NCBI GenBank assembly: GCA_944383905.1
Contig: CALWRI010000014.1
Location: 1 to 42,696, forward strand
Direction of reading: 5' to 3'
DNA from: an uncultured Christensenellaceae bacterium
Lineage (GTDB): Bacteria > Bacillota > Clostridia > Christensenellales > UBA3700
Length of the DNA stretch: 42,696 nt
The notes under the pieces were generated by a model that saw nothing but the letters and a program-made list of their open reading frames with translations, was not told where the DNA came from and did no database searches. Position 1 is the stretch's first letter; every line of letters begins with the position of its first letter. The translations under genes and the position numbers were made by a program. Of the stretch, positions 10,029 through 20,900 are shown in pieces.

Positions 10029-11129
10029 TTACTGCGATTTCTTCAGATAGTCGAAGATGAATTCTTCGAGATCTCCGTCCATTACCGCGGATATGTTGCC
10101 CGTCTCGCAACCCGTGCGGTGATCCTTCACCATCGTATACGGGCAGAAGACGTAGCTTCTTATCTGACTTCCCCATTCGATCTTCTTGATCTCACCTTTG
10201 AGCTCCTGTTCCTGCTCCTGCTGCTCGCGTTCCTGCTTTTCGACGAGCTTGGACATGAGCATCTTCATCGCCTGTTCGCGGTTCTGTATCTGCGAGCGCT
10301 CGTTCTGACACTGTACTATGATGCCGGTCGGAATATGCGTTATGCGCACCGCACTGTCCGTCTTGTTGACGTGCTGTCCGCCCGCACCGCCGCTACGGTA
10401 GGTGTCTATCTTGAGATCTTCGGGATTGATCTTGATCTCCGTCTCGCCCTCGATCTCCGGCATTACTTCGACAGACGCAAACGAGGTGTGACGTCTCGAC
10501 TGCGAATCGAACGGAGAGATCCTGACGAGTCTGTGCACGCCCTTTTCCGCCTTGAGATAGCCGTATGCGTTTTCGCCTTCTACGGAGAACGTGACGCTCT
10601 TTATTCCCGCTTCGTCGCCCGGCAGAGAGTCGAGCACGGTGACTTTGTAGCCGTTCCTCTCCGCATAACGGGTATACATACGGTAAAGCATACTGACCCA
10701 GTCCTGCGCTTCGGTGCCGCCCGCGCCCGCGTGCAGGGTCATTATCGCATTGTTGCCGTCGTACTTGCCCTTGAGCAGGGTCTCGAGAGTGGTCTGCTCT
10801 ATATCCTTTGCGAGCTGCACGAGTTCGCTCTGTATCTCCTCGCTTTCGCTGTCCGTTTCGCTCTCTATGCAAAGCTCTATGAGGACCTCGATGTCGTCCG
10901 CTCTCGAGCACAGCTTCTTGTAGCGCCCGATCTTTGACTCTATGCGCGCGACTTCTTTGTTGACCTTCTGCGCGTTTTCGAGATCTTCCCAAAAGCCCGG
11001 CTCTTCCTGTTTCGCCGCAAGTTCGGCACGGCTTTTCTCGAGCTCCGCTATATTGAGAGCTTCGCCGAGCGCTTCAAGCTGTTTTTTGAGAGAAGCGAGT
11101 TCCTGTTTTGCCTGTTCTATGATAATCAT
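10029..11129 (-). CDS. prfB: peptide chain release factor 2
   Basis: 366 residues. It has the RF2 stop-codon-recognition tripeptide SPF (residues 205-207) and the catalytic GGQ (250-252), which triggers peptide release at UGA and UAA. The reading frame is continuous from the ATG; there is no in-frame UGA near codon 25, so the +1 programmed frameshift used by many bacteria to autoregulate RF2 is absent. Starts 24 bp after secA, a common secA-prfB pairing. Confidence 0.97.
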   Translation of the reverse strand: MIIIEQAKQELASLKKQLEALGEALNIAELEKSRAELAAKQEEPGFWEDLENAQKVNKEVARIESKIGRYKKLCSRADDIEVLIELCIESETDSESEEIQSELVQLAKDIEQTTLETLLKGKYDGNNAIMTLHAGAGGTEAQDWVSMLYRMYTRYAERNGYKVTVLDSLPGDEAGIKSVTFSVEGENAYGYLKAEKGVHRLVRISPFDSQSRRHTSFASVEVMPEIEGETEIKINPEDLKIDTYRSGGAGGQHVNKTDSAVRITHIPTGIIVQCQNERSQIQNREQAMKMLMSKLVEKQEREQQEQEQELKGEIKKIEWGSQIRSYVFCPYTMVKDHRTGCETGNISAVMDGDLEEFIFDYLKKSQ

Positions 11130-11153
11130 CCGATTTTCTCCGAATCTGTCCTG

Positions 11154-14015
11154 TTATTTGTTGCCTTCGTAATAATTGCCCTTTCTTCCGCAGCAGTTCT
11201 TATATTTCTTGCCGCTGCCGCAAGGGCACGGATCGTTGGGTCTTGGCTGTTTTTCCTTGTGTACGGTCTCGACTTTCGGCTTGACCTGCTTCTTCTGCCC
11301 TCCGCCGAGAAGCGCGACGCTGTCGTGTCTTTCGGTGGTCTGCATTTCAGGCGCCTTCTGCACGGATTCTTCCCTCTTGGTGACTTCGATCTTCATGATG
11401 ATCTTGACTACGTCGTTCTGAATATTCTCGACCATTTCGTCGAACATATCGAAGCCTTCCTGTCTGTAAACGAGCACCGGATCGCGCTGACCGTAAGCAA
11501 CGAGGCTTATGCCCTGACGCAGTTCTTCCATCGCGGAAATATGCTCCGTCCAGCGGTTGTCGACGCAACGCAGCAACACGTCTCTCTCGAGCACGTCCAC
11601 AGGTACGCCGTCTTCTTTGAATTTCGCAGTCCTCTGTTCGAAGATGTCCTCCGCCGTCTTTGTTACGGCAGCTATGAAATCCTCTCTGTTGTCGTGCTGT
11701 TCTACGAATTCCACGCTGACGAGTTCCGTGCCCTTGGGAAGCACAGCGGATTCGAGCTCCTTGTTGAACGCGTCGTAATCCCACTGCGTGTAATCCGCCT
11801 TGCTCATCAGATAGGGATCGCACACTCTCGCGACGACTTCTCCGATCATCGCCTTTATCTGTTCGTGGACGTCGAGTTCGTCGAGGACTATGCGTCTCTG
11901 TTCGTATATGATCTCTCTCTGCTTGTTGAGGACGTCGTCGTAACTCAGAACGTGCTTTCTTATCGAGAAGTTTCTGTCCTCGACCTTCGCCTGCGCGTGT
12001 TCGACCTGCTTGGTTATGAGTTTGGACTCAATGACGAGGCTTTCGTCGCCGCCGCTCAGTCTCGTGATCGCGTTTCTGAACAGATCTCCGCCGAACACTC
12101 TCAAAAGATCGTCGTCCGCGGATATATAGAATACCGAAGAACCGGGGTCTCCCTGACGTCCGCTACGTCCGCGGAGCTGGTTGTCGATACGGCGGGATTC
12201 GTGTCTTTCGGTGCCGATTATCCTCAATCCTCCGAGGGCGATGACTTCCTCTTTTTCCTTGTCGGTATCCTGTTTAAAGAGATCGTAATACTTTTTGTAT
12301 TCCGCTCTCGCTTTGAGTATCTCCTCGTCGTCGGTATGCGCGTGAGAAGTCGCCATTTCGGTGACGTCGTGCGGATAGCCGAGCGAATCCAGCTTCTTTT
12401 TCGCAAGGAAGTCGGGGTTGCCGCCCAGCATTATGTCTGTACCTCTGCCTGCCATGTTGGTCGCGATCGTGACCGCGCCGAGTTTGCCCGCCTGCGCGAC
12501 GATCTCCGCTTCGAGAGCGTGATTTTTAGCGTTGAGCACGACGTGGTCCACTTTGCGCGCTTTGAGAAGTTTGCTGAGCTCCTCGCTCCTTTCGACGCTT
12601 ATCGTACCTACGAGCACGGGTTGTTTGCGGTCGTGGCAAGCTATTATGTCTTCCGCTATCGCATTGAGCTTCGCCCTGTGCGTGACGTAAAGTTTGTCGG
12701 GCTCGTCCTTTCTTATCATCGGCTTGTTGGTCGGAATGACGACGACGTCGAGCTGATATATCGTCTCGAATTCGTTTTCCTCCGTCTTTGCGGTACCCGT
12801 CATGCCCGACAGCTTTTTGTAAAGTCTGAAGAAATTCTGATATGTGATCGAAGCGAGAGTCTTGTCCTCCGCCTTGATCTGCACTTTTTCCTTCGCCTCG
12901 ATCGCCTGATGCAGTCCGTTGCTGAAACGGCGTCCGATCATCTGACGTCCGGTAAACTCGTCGACTATGATTACCTCTCCGTCGACGACGATATAATTCA
13001 CCTCGCGCTTCATCGTGACGTGAGCGCGCAGAGCGTTGTCGATATAATGTTTCGTCTGCTGATTGACGAAATCGGACAGATCCTCTATGCCGTAAAACGC
13101 CTCCGCTTTTGCAGATCCGTTTTCGTTGAGGTAAACGGTCTTGTTCTTTTCTCCCGTCTCGTAATCGCCGCTATGCTCGCAGACCTCGCCGCACTTTGAA
13201 CAATATACGGTCTTGCCGCATTTTTCTATCCATTCCTCGCTCTGGACTTCTCCGCACGCGGGACAGACGTATTTGCCGGGCTCGAGCGTACGGACGAATT
13301 TGTCCGCCTTGATATAAGGCTCGCTGCTCGTCTGACCTCTGCCGCTGATTATGAGCGGAGTGCGCGCTTCGTCGATGAGAATGCTGTCCACCTCGTCCAC
13401 TATCGCGAATGCGAGCGGACGCTGGACGCGGTCTTTCGCGCTTCTGACCATATTGTCGCGCAGATAGTCGAAGCCCAGCTCGCTGTTGGTCGTATACATG
13501 ATGTCGCAAGCGTAAGCCTTGCGCTTTTCGTCGCGCTTCATGCTGTGCAGATTGCACCCGACGGTGAGCCCGAGGAAACGGAACACTTTGCCCATCCAGT
13601 CGCAGTGATATTTTGCGAGATATTCGTTGACGGTGACGATGTGCATACCGTCGCCGGTCAGCGCGTTGAGATATGCGGGAAGCGTCGCCACGAGGGTCTT
13701 GCCTTCGCCCGTCTTCATCTCCGCGATCCTTCCCTGATGCAGGACTATACCGCCGATGATCTGAACGTAAAAGTGCTTCATGCCGAGCACTCGCCAGCTC
13801 GCCTCTCTGACCGTCGCGAACGCTTCGGGGAGCAGATCGTCCAGCTTTTCGCCCGCGGCGTATCTGTCCTTGTAGCTCTGCGTGCACGCGACGAGCTCCT
13901 CGTCGCTCATTGCCTGAAATTTAGGTTCGAGCGCGACGACCTTGTCCGCGGTCTTTTTAAGTTTTTTGAGTTCCCTTGCGTCCTTGTTGGGGAACAAAGC
14001 AGATAAAATACCCAT
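11154..14015 (-). CDS. secA: preprotein translocase ATPase SecA, with internal zinc ribbon
   Basis: 953 residues from the ATG at 14015 (MGILSALFPNK), which has AGAGG at good spacing. Motor protein that drives preproteins through SecYEG. Walker A MKTGEGKT (about 100-107), Walker B VDEVDS (about 206-211), and the C-terminal SEC-C zinc motif CPCGSGKKYKNCC. Unusually, about residues 251-279 hold a second cysteine cluster (CPAC, C266, CSKC, C279), a zinc-ribbon-like insertion in the region of the preprotein-crosslinking domain, where E. coli SecA has no cysteines. First gene of secA-prfB-tsaD. Confidence 0.97.
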   Translation of the reverse strand: MGILSALFPNKDARELKKLKKTADKVVALEPKFQAMSDEELVACTQSYKDRYAAGEKLDDLLPEAFATVREASWRVLGMKHFYVQIIGGIVLHQGRIAEMKTGEGKTLVATLPAYLNALTGDGMHIVTVNEYLAKYHCDWMGKVFRFLGLTVGCNLHSMKRDEKRKAYACDIMYTTNSELGFDYLRDNMVRSAKDRVQRPLAFAIVDEVDSILIDEARTPLIISGRGQTSSEPYIKADKFVRTLEPGKYVCPACGEVQSEEWIEKCGKTVYCSKCGEVCEHSGDYETGEKNKTVYLNENGSAKAEAFYGIEDLSDFVNQQTKHYIDNALRAHVTMKREVNYIVVDGEVIIVDEFTGRQMIGRRFSNGLHQAIEAKEKVQIKAEDKTLASITYQNFFRLYKKLSGMTGTAKTEENEFETIYQLDVVVIPTNKPMIRKDEPDKLYVTHRAKLNAIAEDIIACHDRKQPVLVGTISVERSEELSKLLKARKVDHVVLNAKNHALEAEIVAQAGKLGAVTIATNMAGRGTDIMLGGNPDFLAKKKLDSLGYPHDVTEMATSHAHTDDEEILKARAEYKKYYDLFKQDTDKEKEEVIALGGLRIIGTERHESRRIDNQLRGRSGRQGDPGSSVFYISADDDLLRVFGGDLFRNAITRLSGGDESLVIESKLITKQVEHAQAKVEDRNFSIRKHVLSYDDVLNKQREIIYEQRRIVLDELDVHEQIKAMIGEVVARVCDPYLMSKADYTQWDYDAFNKELESAVLPKGTELVSVEFVEQHDNREDFIAAVTKTAEDIFEQRTAKFKEDGVPVDVLERDVLLRCVDNRWTEHISAMEELRQGISLVAYGQRDPVLVYRQEGFDMFDEMVENIQNDVVKIIMKIEVTKREESVQKAPEMQTTERHDSVALLGGGQKKQVKPKVETVHKEKQPRPNDPCPCGSGKKYKNCCGRKGNYYEGNK

Positions 14016-14068
14016 AAAATGCCTCTTTGCGGTACGCAAACCTGTCTTTTCGCCCGCAATACTAATTT

Positions 14069-14098
14069 ATATTATCATAACGCGCGCGACCTCGTCAA
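14069..14098 (-). promoter_or_regulatory. promoter of secA-prfB-tsaD
   Basis: TTGACG (14093-14098), 18-bp spacer, TAATAT (14069-14074), about 55 bp before the secA ATG. Confidence 0.65.
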
Positions 14099-14175
14099 GC
14101 GTATGCGCGTCCGCAAAGCCCGCGACGCCGCGCGTATTTTGCAATATGATACACTCTTTTGCATAAAATTGTATG

Positions 14176-14202
14176 AAAAAAACGGGGTTTGCTCCCGTTT
14201 TT
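14176..14202 (-). terminator. intrinsic terminator after recD2
   Basis: Perfect 9-bp stem (14178-14186 with 14194-14202, 7-nt loop) with a run of seven U on the minus-strand transcript. Confidence 0.9.
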
Positions 14203-14238
14203 ATCGTTTGAACCGCTCCTCGGCTTGCCGTCCGCCGT

Positions 14239-16455
14239 TTACCTGCCGTTTTTCCTCGCGTAAACGTCTTTTATAAAGTCCGCAAGCAGGCTGTAACGCT
14301 TTGCCGTATAGTTGTTTTTTACCATTTTCTCTATATTTTCCGTTGCGCCTACGAGCACCGCCATATTCTTTGCCCTCGTGACCGCCGTATAGAGGAGATT
14401 GCGCGTCAGGATCATATAGTTGCCGCTCGTCACGGCAATTATCACGACGGGAAATTCGCTGCCCTGCGACTTGTGCACGGATATGGCGTACGCGAGAGTC
14501 AGTTCGTCGAATTCACCCTGTCTGTACCTCACACGCTTGCCGTCATCGTACGCCACGACGAGGGACGGCTCTTTTTCGTCGACGTCCTCGACATAACCGA
14601 TATCGCCGTTGAACACGCCCGTACCCGTCGTGAGGTCGTCGGGATTCTGCCACTCGAGCTCGTAATCGTTGACGGTGTGCATAACCTTGTCTCCCTTTCT
14701 GAAAACGCGGTTGCCCACCTGAAGCTGCGGCTTTCCGCCGAACGGGTTGAGCGTTTCCTGCAAGCGCAGATTCATGTTTTCGACGCCGATTATCCCCTTT
14801 TTCATCGGGCAAAGCACCTGTATGTCCTTCGGCAATACTCCCGCGTAGGCGGGTATGCGCCTTGCCACCATATCGGTTATGGTATTGAGCGCCGCCGTCG
14901 CGTCCGCCTTGTTGTCGACGAAAAAGTCCTTGCACTTATTGTCGATTATCGGCATCTGCCCTTTGTTTATCCTGTGGGCGTTGGTGACGATGTAACTGTC
15001 CTCTCCCTGCCGATAGATGTGCGTCAGATAGCTGACGGGGACTATGCCGCAGGAGATTATATCCGCAAGCACGTTGCCTGCGCCTACCGACGGGAGCTGA
15101 TCCTTGTCTCCGACCATGATGAGCCTGCCGCCGTATTTTATCGACTTGATAAGCGCGTTGAAGACGTATTCGTCGCACATACTGACCTCGTCGACTATGA
15201 CGACGTCCTGCTCGAGCTTTGTGTTTTCGTTGAAAGTAAAATGCCCCTTTCCGCCCGTAAAATCCAGGTCGAGAAGCCTGTGTATCGTCTTTGCCTCAAG
15301 CCCCGTCGCTTCGGACAACCGCTTTGCCGCCCTGCCCGTCGGCGCGCACAGACATACCGAATAATTGCGGGCGCGGAGTATCTCTATGATACAGCGGACG
15401 ATCGTCGTTTTTCCCGTGCCCGGTCCGCCCGTGATCACGTTTACTCCGCTGTCGAGACAGCTCTTTATCGCCGCTCTCTGCCCTTCGTGAAGGGTTATTT
15501 TTTTAGTCCTTTCGTATTCGTCGAGGTCTGCGTCCGCATTGAGAGACAGCGACGCTCCTCCGTTGATAAGGCTGACGACGTGAGCCGCGATCGACTGCTC
15601 GCAGACGTAGTTGCGCGAGTGCATGATCACCTCTCTGCCGTCTTTTTCCAGCCTGACGATCCTGCCTTCGATCTCGCAGTCGCAAAGCGCCTCCGCAATG
15701 CGCTCTTCCGCGTCCTCGTTTTCGAGCGCAAGCAACTTGTCGGTCTCGTTGACAAGCTCGTTGCGGGGTAGATAGGTGTGTCCGTTTTTGTCCATAGCGT
15801 CTTTGAGCAGATAGACGATCGCCGCGCTTATCCTGAACTTGCTGTCCGAAGGTATGCCCGTGAGCTTGGCTATCTTGTCCGCCGTGATGAAACCTATGCC
15901 GTCCACGTCGTCGACGAGCTTGTAAGGGTTGCTCTCGATCACCCTTTTCGTCGCCGCTTCGTAGGTCTTGTATATGCGGAGCGCGGTGTTGAGCGGAACG
16001 CCGTAACCCTGAAGGTATACTATGGTCTCCTGCATTTCCCGAAGAGACATATAAGCGTCGTGGACCGCCATCGCCTTTTTGACCGAAACGCCCTTTACTT
16101 CCGCAAGTTTTGACGGAGCAGTCTCTATGACGTTGAGCGTGTTTTCTCCGAATTTTTCGACTATCGCGTATGCCGTGACCTCTCCTATGCCCTTGAAAAG
16201 CCCGCTCGAAAGATATTTGAAAACCGCGTCTTTCGTGGTCGGAGGCTTGACGGTGACCTGTTCCACCGCGAACTGCTCCCCGAATTTGGAGTTGTTGACC
16301 CATTCGCCTTCCACTTCGACCGCTTCGCCTTCGGTCACGGGCGGGAAAATGCCGACTGCGGTGCAAGGCATGGGATTGACGTCGAGCCAGACCACACTGT
16401 ATCCGTTCTCGACGTTTCTGTACACTATTTCGAGTATCGTTCCCGCAAGTTTCAT
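14239..16455 (-). CDS. recD2: RecD-like (RecD2) SF1B DNA helicase
   Basis: 738 residues, the length of stand-alone RecD2 rather than RecBCD-bound RecD. An N-terminal OB/helix-hairpin-helix part (residues 1-190) is followed by Walker A GGPGTGKTT (near 345), DEVSMCD (motif II) and C-terminal SF1 motifs TYAISVHKSQGSEF-like and YTAVTRAK. Known family role: 5'-3' helicase in DNA repair and replication-fork maintenance. Start has GGAG upstream. Stands between metK and secA with its own terminator. Confidence 0.95.
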   Translation of the reverse strand: MKLAGTILEIVYRNVENGYSVVWLDVNPMPCTAVGIFPPVTEGEAVEVEGEWVNNSKFGEQFAVEQVTVKPPTTKDAVFKYLSSGLFKGIGEVTAYAIVEKFGENTLNVIETAPSKLAEVKGVSVKKAMAVHDAYMSLREMQETIVYLQGYGVPLNTALRIYKTYEAATKRVIESNPYKLVDDVDGIGFITADKIAKLTGIPSDSKFRISAAIVYLLKDAMDKNGHTYLPRNELVNETDKLLALENEDAEERIAEALCDCEIEGRIVRLEKDGREVIMHSRNYVCEQSIAAHVVSLINGGASLSLNADADLDEYERTKKITLHEGQRAAIKSCLDSGVNVITGGPGTGKTTIVRCIIEILRARNYSVCLCAPTGRAAKRLSEATGLEAKTIHRLLDLDFTGGKGHFTFNENTKLEQDVVIVDEVSMCDEYVFNALIKSIKYGGRLIMVGDKDQLPSVGAGNVLADIISCGIVPVSYLTHIYRQGEDSYIVTNAHRINKGQMPIIDNKCKDFFVDNKADATAALNTITDMVARRIPAYAGVLPKDIQVLCPMKKGIIGVENMNLRLQETLNPFGGKPQLQVGNRVFRKGDKVMHTVNDYELEWQNPDDLTTGTGVFNGDIGYVEDVDEKEPSLVVAYDDGKRVRYRQGEFDELTLAYAISVHKSQGSEFPVVIIAVTSGNYMILTRNLLYTAVTRAKNMAVLVGATENIEKMVKNNYTAKRYSLLADFIKDVYARKNGR

Positions 16456-16505
16456 GCCTTCTCCGTTGCCGACGCGTCCGCGTCATAAGTTGCGATATAA
16501 AATTC

Positions 16506-16535
16506 AAGAGCGCCGACGTCGCCGTCGCCGCTCTT
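16506..16535 (-). terminator. possible weak terminator after metK
   Basis: 7-bp outer stem (16506-16512 with 16529-16535) enclosing a 4-bp inner stem, followed on the RNA by GAAUUUUAUA. The U run is broken, so function is uncertain. Confidence 0.45.
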
Positions 16536-16577
16536 TCATTATAACGCAAACGCGTGATTTTTTACAGCTTTTTTATA

Positions 16578-17768
16578 TCATCGGATATATTTTTTTACTG
16601 CTGCTGCAAGAGCCTCCGTCTTGTCCGTCATCTCCCATCTGAACCCACAGTCCTCTCTGCCGAAATGACCGTAATTGGTCGTCAGGGCAAACTGCGGTCT
16701 GCGCAGATCGAGTGTATCGATTATTGCCTTCGGGCGAAGGTCGAACACTTCGGAAACCGCCTTGGCAATGACCTCGTCGTCATATTTGCCCGTACCGAAA
16801 GTGTTGATCTGCACGGCAACGGGTTTCGCCACGCCGATGGCGTAAGCTATATCAAGCTGACACTTGTCCGCAAGCCCCGCCGCAACGACGTTTTTGCAGA
16901 CGTAGCGCGCCATATAGCAAGCGCTCCTGTCGACCTTTGTGCTGTCCTTGCCGCTGAACGCACCGCCTCCGTGCGGACAATATCCGCCGTAGCTGTCCAC
17001 GATTATCTTTCTGCCCGTGAGTCCGCTGTCTCCGTGCGGTCCGCCGATTACGAATCTGCCCGTCGGGTTGATATAATATTTTGTATCCGCGTCCGTGAGC
17101 TCCGCGGGAATGACCGCGTCAATGACGTGTTTTCTGACGTCCTCTCTGACTTTTTCTATATCGACGTCCGCGCTGTGCTGTGTGGAGACGACGACCGCTG
17201 CGATCCTCGCGACCTTGTCGTCCTCGTATTCGACGGTGACCTGCGCTTTGCCGTCCGGACGGAGATAGCCGAGAATCCCCTGTTTCCTGACAAAGGCGAG
17301 TCTTTTCGTCAACGCGTGCGCATAAGTGATGGGAGCGGGCATGAGTTGAGGGGTCTCGTTGCACGCATAGCCGAAGACCATGCCCTGATCTCCCGCACCC
17401 GTCTTGTCGTAATCGTCTCCCGTGACCTTGCTCTCCATGCTGCTGTCAACGCCCATAGCTATATCCGCGGACTGTTTGTCGAGGCGCACCATGACCTCGC
17501 AGGTATTGCCGTCGAAGCCCTTTTCTTCGTCGTCGTAGCCGATCTCGAGCACCGCCTTGCGGACTATCGCTTCATAATCCACTTTCGCGGACGAAGTGAT
17601 CTCTCCCGTCACGAGCGCAAAGCCCGTATTGCAGCAGGTCTCCACCGCGACGCGGCTCATGGGATCCTGCAAAAGAAGCGCGTCGAGTATGCTGTCGGAT
17701 ATCTTATCGCAGACCTTGTCGGGATGTCCTTCGGTCACGCTTTCGCTTGTAAACAATCTCTTTTTCAT
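16578..17768 (-). CDS. metK: S-adenosylmethionine synthetase
   Basis: 396 residues, normal. Makes SAM from methionine and ATP. Family signatures: N-terminal [25 protein letters not shown] (near residue 117) and GGGAFSGKD (P-loop-like phosphate-binding motif, near 266). GGAGAG site before the ATG. Upstream lies a complete SAM-I riboswitch with terminator, so expression falls when SAM is high. The riboswitch starts about 25 bp after the rpoC stop, so metK may be read through from rpoBC. Confidence 0.98.
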   Translation of the reverse strand: MKKRLFTSESVTEGHPDKVCDKISDSILDALLLQDPMSRVAVETCCNTGFALVTGEITSSAKVDYEAIVRKAVLEIGYDDEEKGFDGNTCEVMVRLDKQSADIAMGVDSSMESKVTGDDYDKTGAGDQGMVFGYACNETPQLMPAPITYAHALTKRLAFVRKQGILGYLRPDGKAQVTVEYEDDKVARIAAVVVSTQHSADVDIEKVREDVRKHVIDAVIPAELTDADTKYYINPTGRFVIGGPHGDSGLTGRKIIVDSYGGYCPHGGGAFSGKDSTKVDRSACYMARYVCKNVVAAGLADKCQLDIAYAIGVAKPVAVQINTFGTGKYDDEVIAKAVSEVFDLRPKAIIDTLDLRRPQFALTTNYGHFGREDCGFRWEMTDKTEALAAAVKKYIR

Positions 17769-17780
17769 TTTTCTCTCCGT

Positions 17781-17816
17781 AAAAAATTTGCGGCGCTCAA
17801 AAGACAGCGCCGCAAA
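17781..17816 (-). terminator. terminator of the metK SAM riboswitch
   Basis: Perfect 11-bp GC-rich stem (17787-17797 with 17806-17816, 8-nt loop) and six U immediately after, 13 bp before the metK ATG. It is the expression platform of the upstream S-box. Confidence 0.95.
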
Positions 17817-17820
17817 CGGT

Positions 17821-17920
17821 AATTCTATCTTTCAAGTAATCTTGCGGAATTTAGCACCCGCCATCGTCGGGTTGCTGTGCGTTCGCAGGGTCCGTCCCTC
17901 CCGCACTCTTCATAGAATAT
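17821..17920 (-). ncRNA. SAM-I (S-box) riboswitch aptamer
   Basis: On the minus strand the S-box landmarks are in order: P1 5' arm with AUGAAGAG, GGGAGGGAC, a GCAACCC segment, GGUGCUAAAUUCC, and the P1 3' arm (AUUCUAU at 17911-17918 pairs with AUAGAAU at 17822-17828). It is followed by an intrinsic terminator. Known: SAM binding stabilises P1 and lets the terminator form. Confidence 0.94.
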
Positions 17921-17944
17921 CTTTTATTAAGTTGTGACGAGGCG

Positions 17945-20900
17945 TCAGTCGTCGATGTCGTCCTCCAAGGCAAACTTGCCGGAGATGTCTTCCTCAACGA
18001 TGTTGCTGCCTACGGAATTCTGCGGCACAGCGACGATGTTGCGATACATCTTCATGCCCGTACCTGCGGGGATAAGCTTGCCGAGAATGACGTTTTCTTT
18101 AAGTCCTCTCAGGTGGTCCACCTTGTTCTTGATAGCTGCGTCGGTGAGCACTCTCGCCGTCTCCTGGAAGGAAGCCGCCGACAGGAATGACTCGCTTGCG
18201 AGAGCCGCCTTGGTGATACCGAGAAGGGTACGCTTCGCGGTAGCGGGTCTGCCGCCTGCCTCGAGTGTCTTCTCGTTCTCGTCTTCGTAAGTGAAGATGT
18301 CGACGTATTCGCCGGGGAGCATGTTGGTGTCGCCCTGACTTTCTATCTTGACGTTGCGGAGCATCTGTCTTATGATGACTTCGGTATGCTTGTCGTTAAT
18401 CTCGACGCCCGCGCTGCGGTATGCGGACTGGACTTCCTTGATAAGGTAATCCTGCGCGCCCTTGACGCCCTTGGTACGCAAAATATCCTGCGGATAAATG
18501 CTTCCTTGGGTGAGCGGATCGCCCGCTTCGATCTTGTCGCCGCTCTTGACGATGATCTTCTGATTGAAGCTGAGCTTGTACTCTTCGGCTTCGCTGCCGT
18601 CGTCCGGAGTAACCGTGACCGTCTTTTTGTCTTCGGAAACGGTGACGGTACCCGTCTTCTCGGATACGAGAGCAAGACCCTTGGGTTTGCGCGCTTCGAA
18701 CAATTCTTCGACACGCGGGAGACCCTGCGTGATGTCTTCGCTGACCGCGACGCCGCCGGTGTGGAAGGTTCTCATCGTGAGCTGGGTACCGGGTTCGCCG
18801 ATAGACTGCGCTGCTATGACGCCGACCGCCTCGCCCAGCTTGACCGGGTTGCCGGAAGCCATATTCTTGCCGTAACACTTCGCGCAGACGCCGTGCTTGG
18901 TGCGGCAGGTCAATACGCTTCTTATCCTGACTGCGGTAACGCCCGCCTTTTCGATCTCCTTCGCCATATCGCTGCTGATGAGCGTATCCTTGGGGCAAAT
19001 GACTTCGCCCGTCTCGGGATTGACGATGTCGTCCATGCAGTATCTGCCGTCGATACGGTCTTTGAGGGGTTCGAGACCCGGGATAGCCGTGACGACGACG
19101 CCCTTGGTATCACCGCAATCCTGCTCGTTGACGATGATCGCCTGCGAAATATCGACGAGACGTCTGGTAAGATAACCGGAGTCCGCCGTCTTGAGTGCGG
19201 TATCCGCAAGACCTTTACGACCGCCGTGCGACGAAATGAAGTATTCGAGGACGGTAAGACCTTCACGATAGTTTGCCTTGACAGGCAGCTCGATGACTTT
19301 ACCCGACGGGTCACGGACGAGACCTCTCATACCGCAAAGCTGCGAGATCTGGTTCTTGTTACCACGCGCACCGGAGTTTGCCATCATCCATATCGGGTTG
19401 AACTCTCCGAGGAAGTCTTCGCTCTTTTCGTCGAACAGAAGGTTGTTGACTTCGTCCTTCGCGTCCTGCCACAGTTTGACTATCTGGCGGTATCTGTCCT
19501 CTTCGGTCAGACGGCCTCTCTTGTACTGTTTTTCGATGCTGAGCACGTTTTCTTCTGCTTTCTTTATGATCTCGCCCTTCTTGTCGGGGATGTGCATATC
19601 GAAAATACTTGCGGTGACAGCGCCTATGGTGGAATACTTATAGCCCTGTGCCTTGATCTTGTCGAGGACGACCGAAGTCTCGGTAGCACCCTTGTACTTG
19701 AAGCAGTTGTCAACGATCTGCGAAAGCTGTTTCTTTCCGACGAGGAAGTCTATCTCGAGATCGAGTTTCTGCTCCGGAGTATCTCTCGGCACAAAGTGCA
19801 GATCCTGCGGGATCGCCTGGTTGAAGATTATCCTGCCGATCGTGGTATTGAGGTTTTTGTGATATTTGACACCGTCGATCTCCTTTTCCACGCGGATGAA
19901 GACTTTGGACTGAAGGTCTATCTGCTTGAGCTGATAAGCCATCATAGCCTCCGCGGGGTTGCGGAAATGTCTGCCTTCGCCGAGTCCGCCCGGCTTTATC
20001 ATCGTCAGATAATAAGAACCGATGACCATATCCTGCGTCGGAGAAACGATAGGCTTGCCGTCGCTCAACTTGAGGATATTGTTGGTGGAAAGCATGAGGA
20101 ATCTCGCCTCCGCTCTCGCCTCTATGGACAGAGGAACGTGCACTGCCATCTGGTCGCCGTCGAAGTCCGCGTTGAACGCGCCGCAGACGAGCGGATGCAG
20201 CTTGATAGCTCTGCCTTCGACGAGCACCGGCTCAAACGCCTGTATACCGAGTCTGTGGAGTGTAGGAGCACGGTTGAGGAGCACGGGATGGTCTTTGATG
20301 ACCTCTTCGAGGATATCCCAGACCGCGACGTCCTTTGCTTTTTCTATAACTCTCTTTGCGTTTTTGATATTCTGGCATTTGCCGCTGTCGACAAGCTTTT
20401 TGATGACGAACGGCTTGAACAGCTCGAGCGCCATCTCCTTGGGGATGCCGCACTGATACATCTTCAGTTCGGGTCCGACGACTATGACCGAACGACCGGA
20501 GTAGTCGACACGTTTACCGAGAAGGTTCTGACGGAAACGTCCCTGCTTACCGCGGAGCATTGCGGTGAGAGATTTAAGCTCTCTGTTGCCGGGTCCGACG
20601 ACCGCCTTGCCTCTCCTGCCGTTCTCGATAAGAGAGTCTACCGCTTCCTGAAGCATTCTCTTCTCGTTTCTGACTATGATGTCGGGAGCACCGAGATCGA
20701 GCAGCTTCTTGAGACGGTTGTTGCGGTTGATGACCCTTCTGTAAAGATCGTTGAGGTCGCTTGTCGCATATCTGCCGCCGTCGAGCGGGACCATAGGACG
20801 CAGTTCCGGAGGAAGGACCGGAAGAACGTCGAGGATCATCCATTCGGGACGTGTGTTGCCCGTGCGGAACGCCTCAATGACTTCGAGCCTCTTGACAGCC

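Noticed and set aside
10029..11129. Programmed +1 frameshift in prfB
   Set aside because: The RF2 frame is continuous from the ATG with no in-frame UGA near codon 25.
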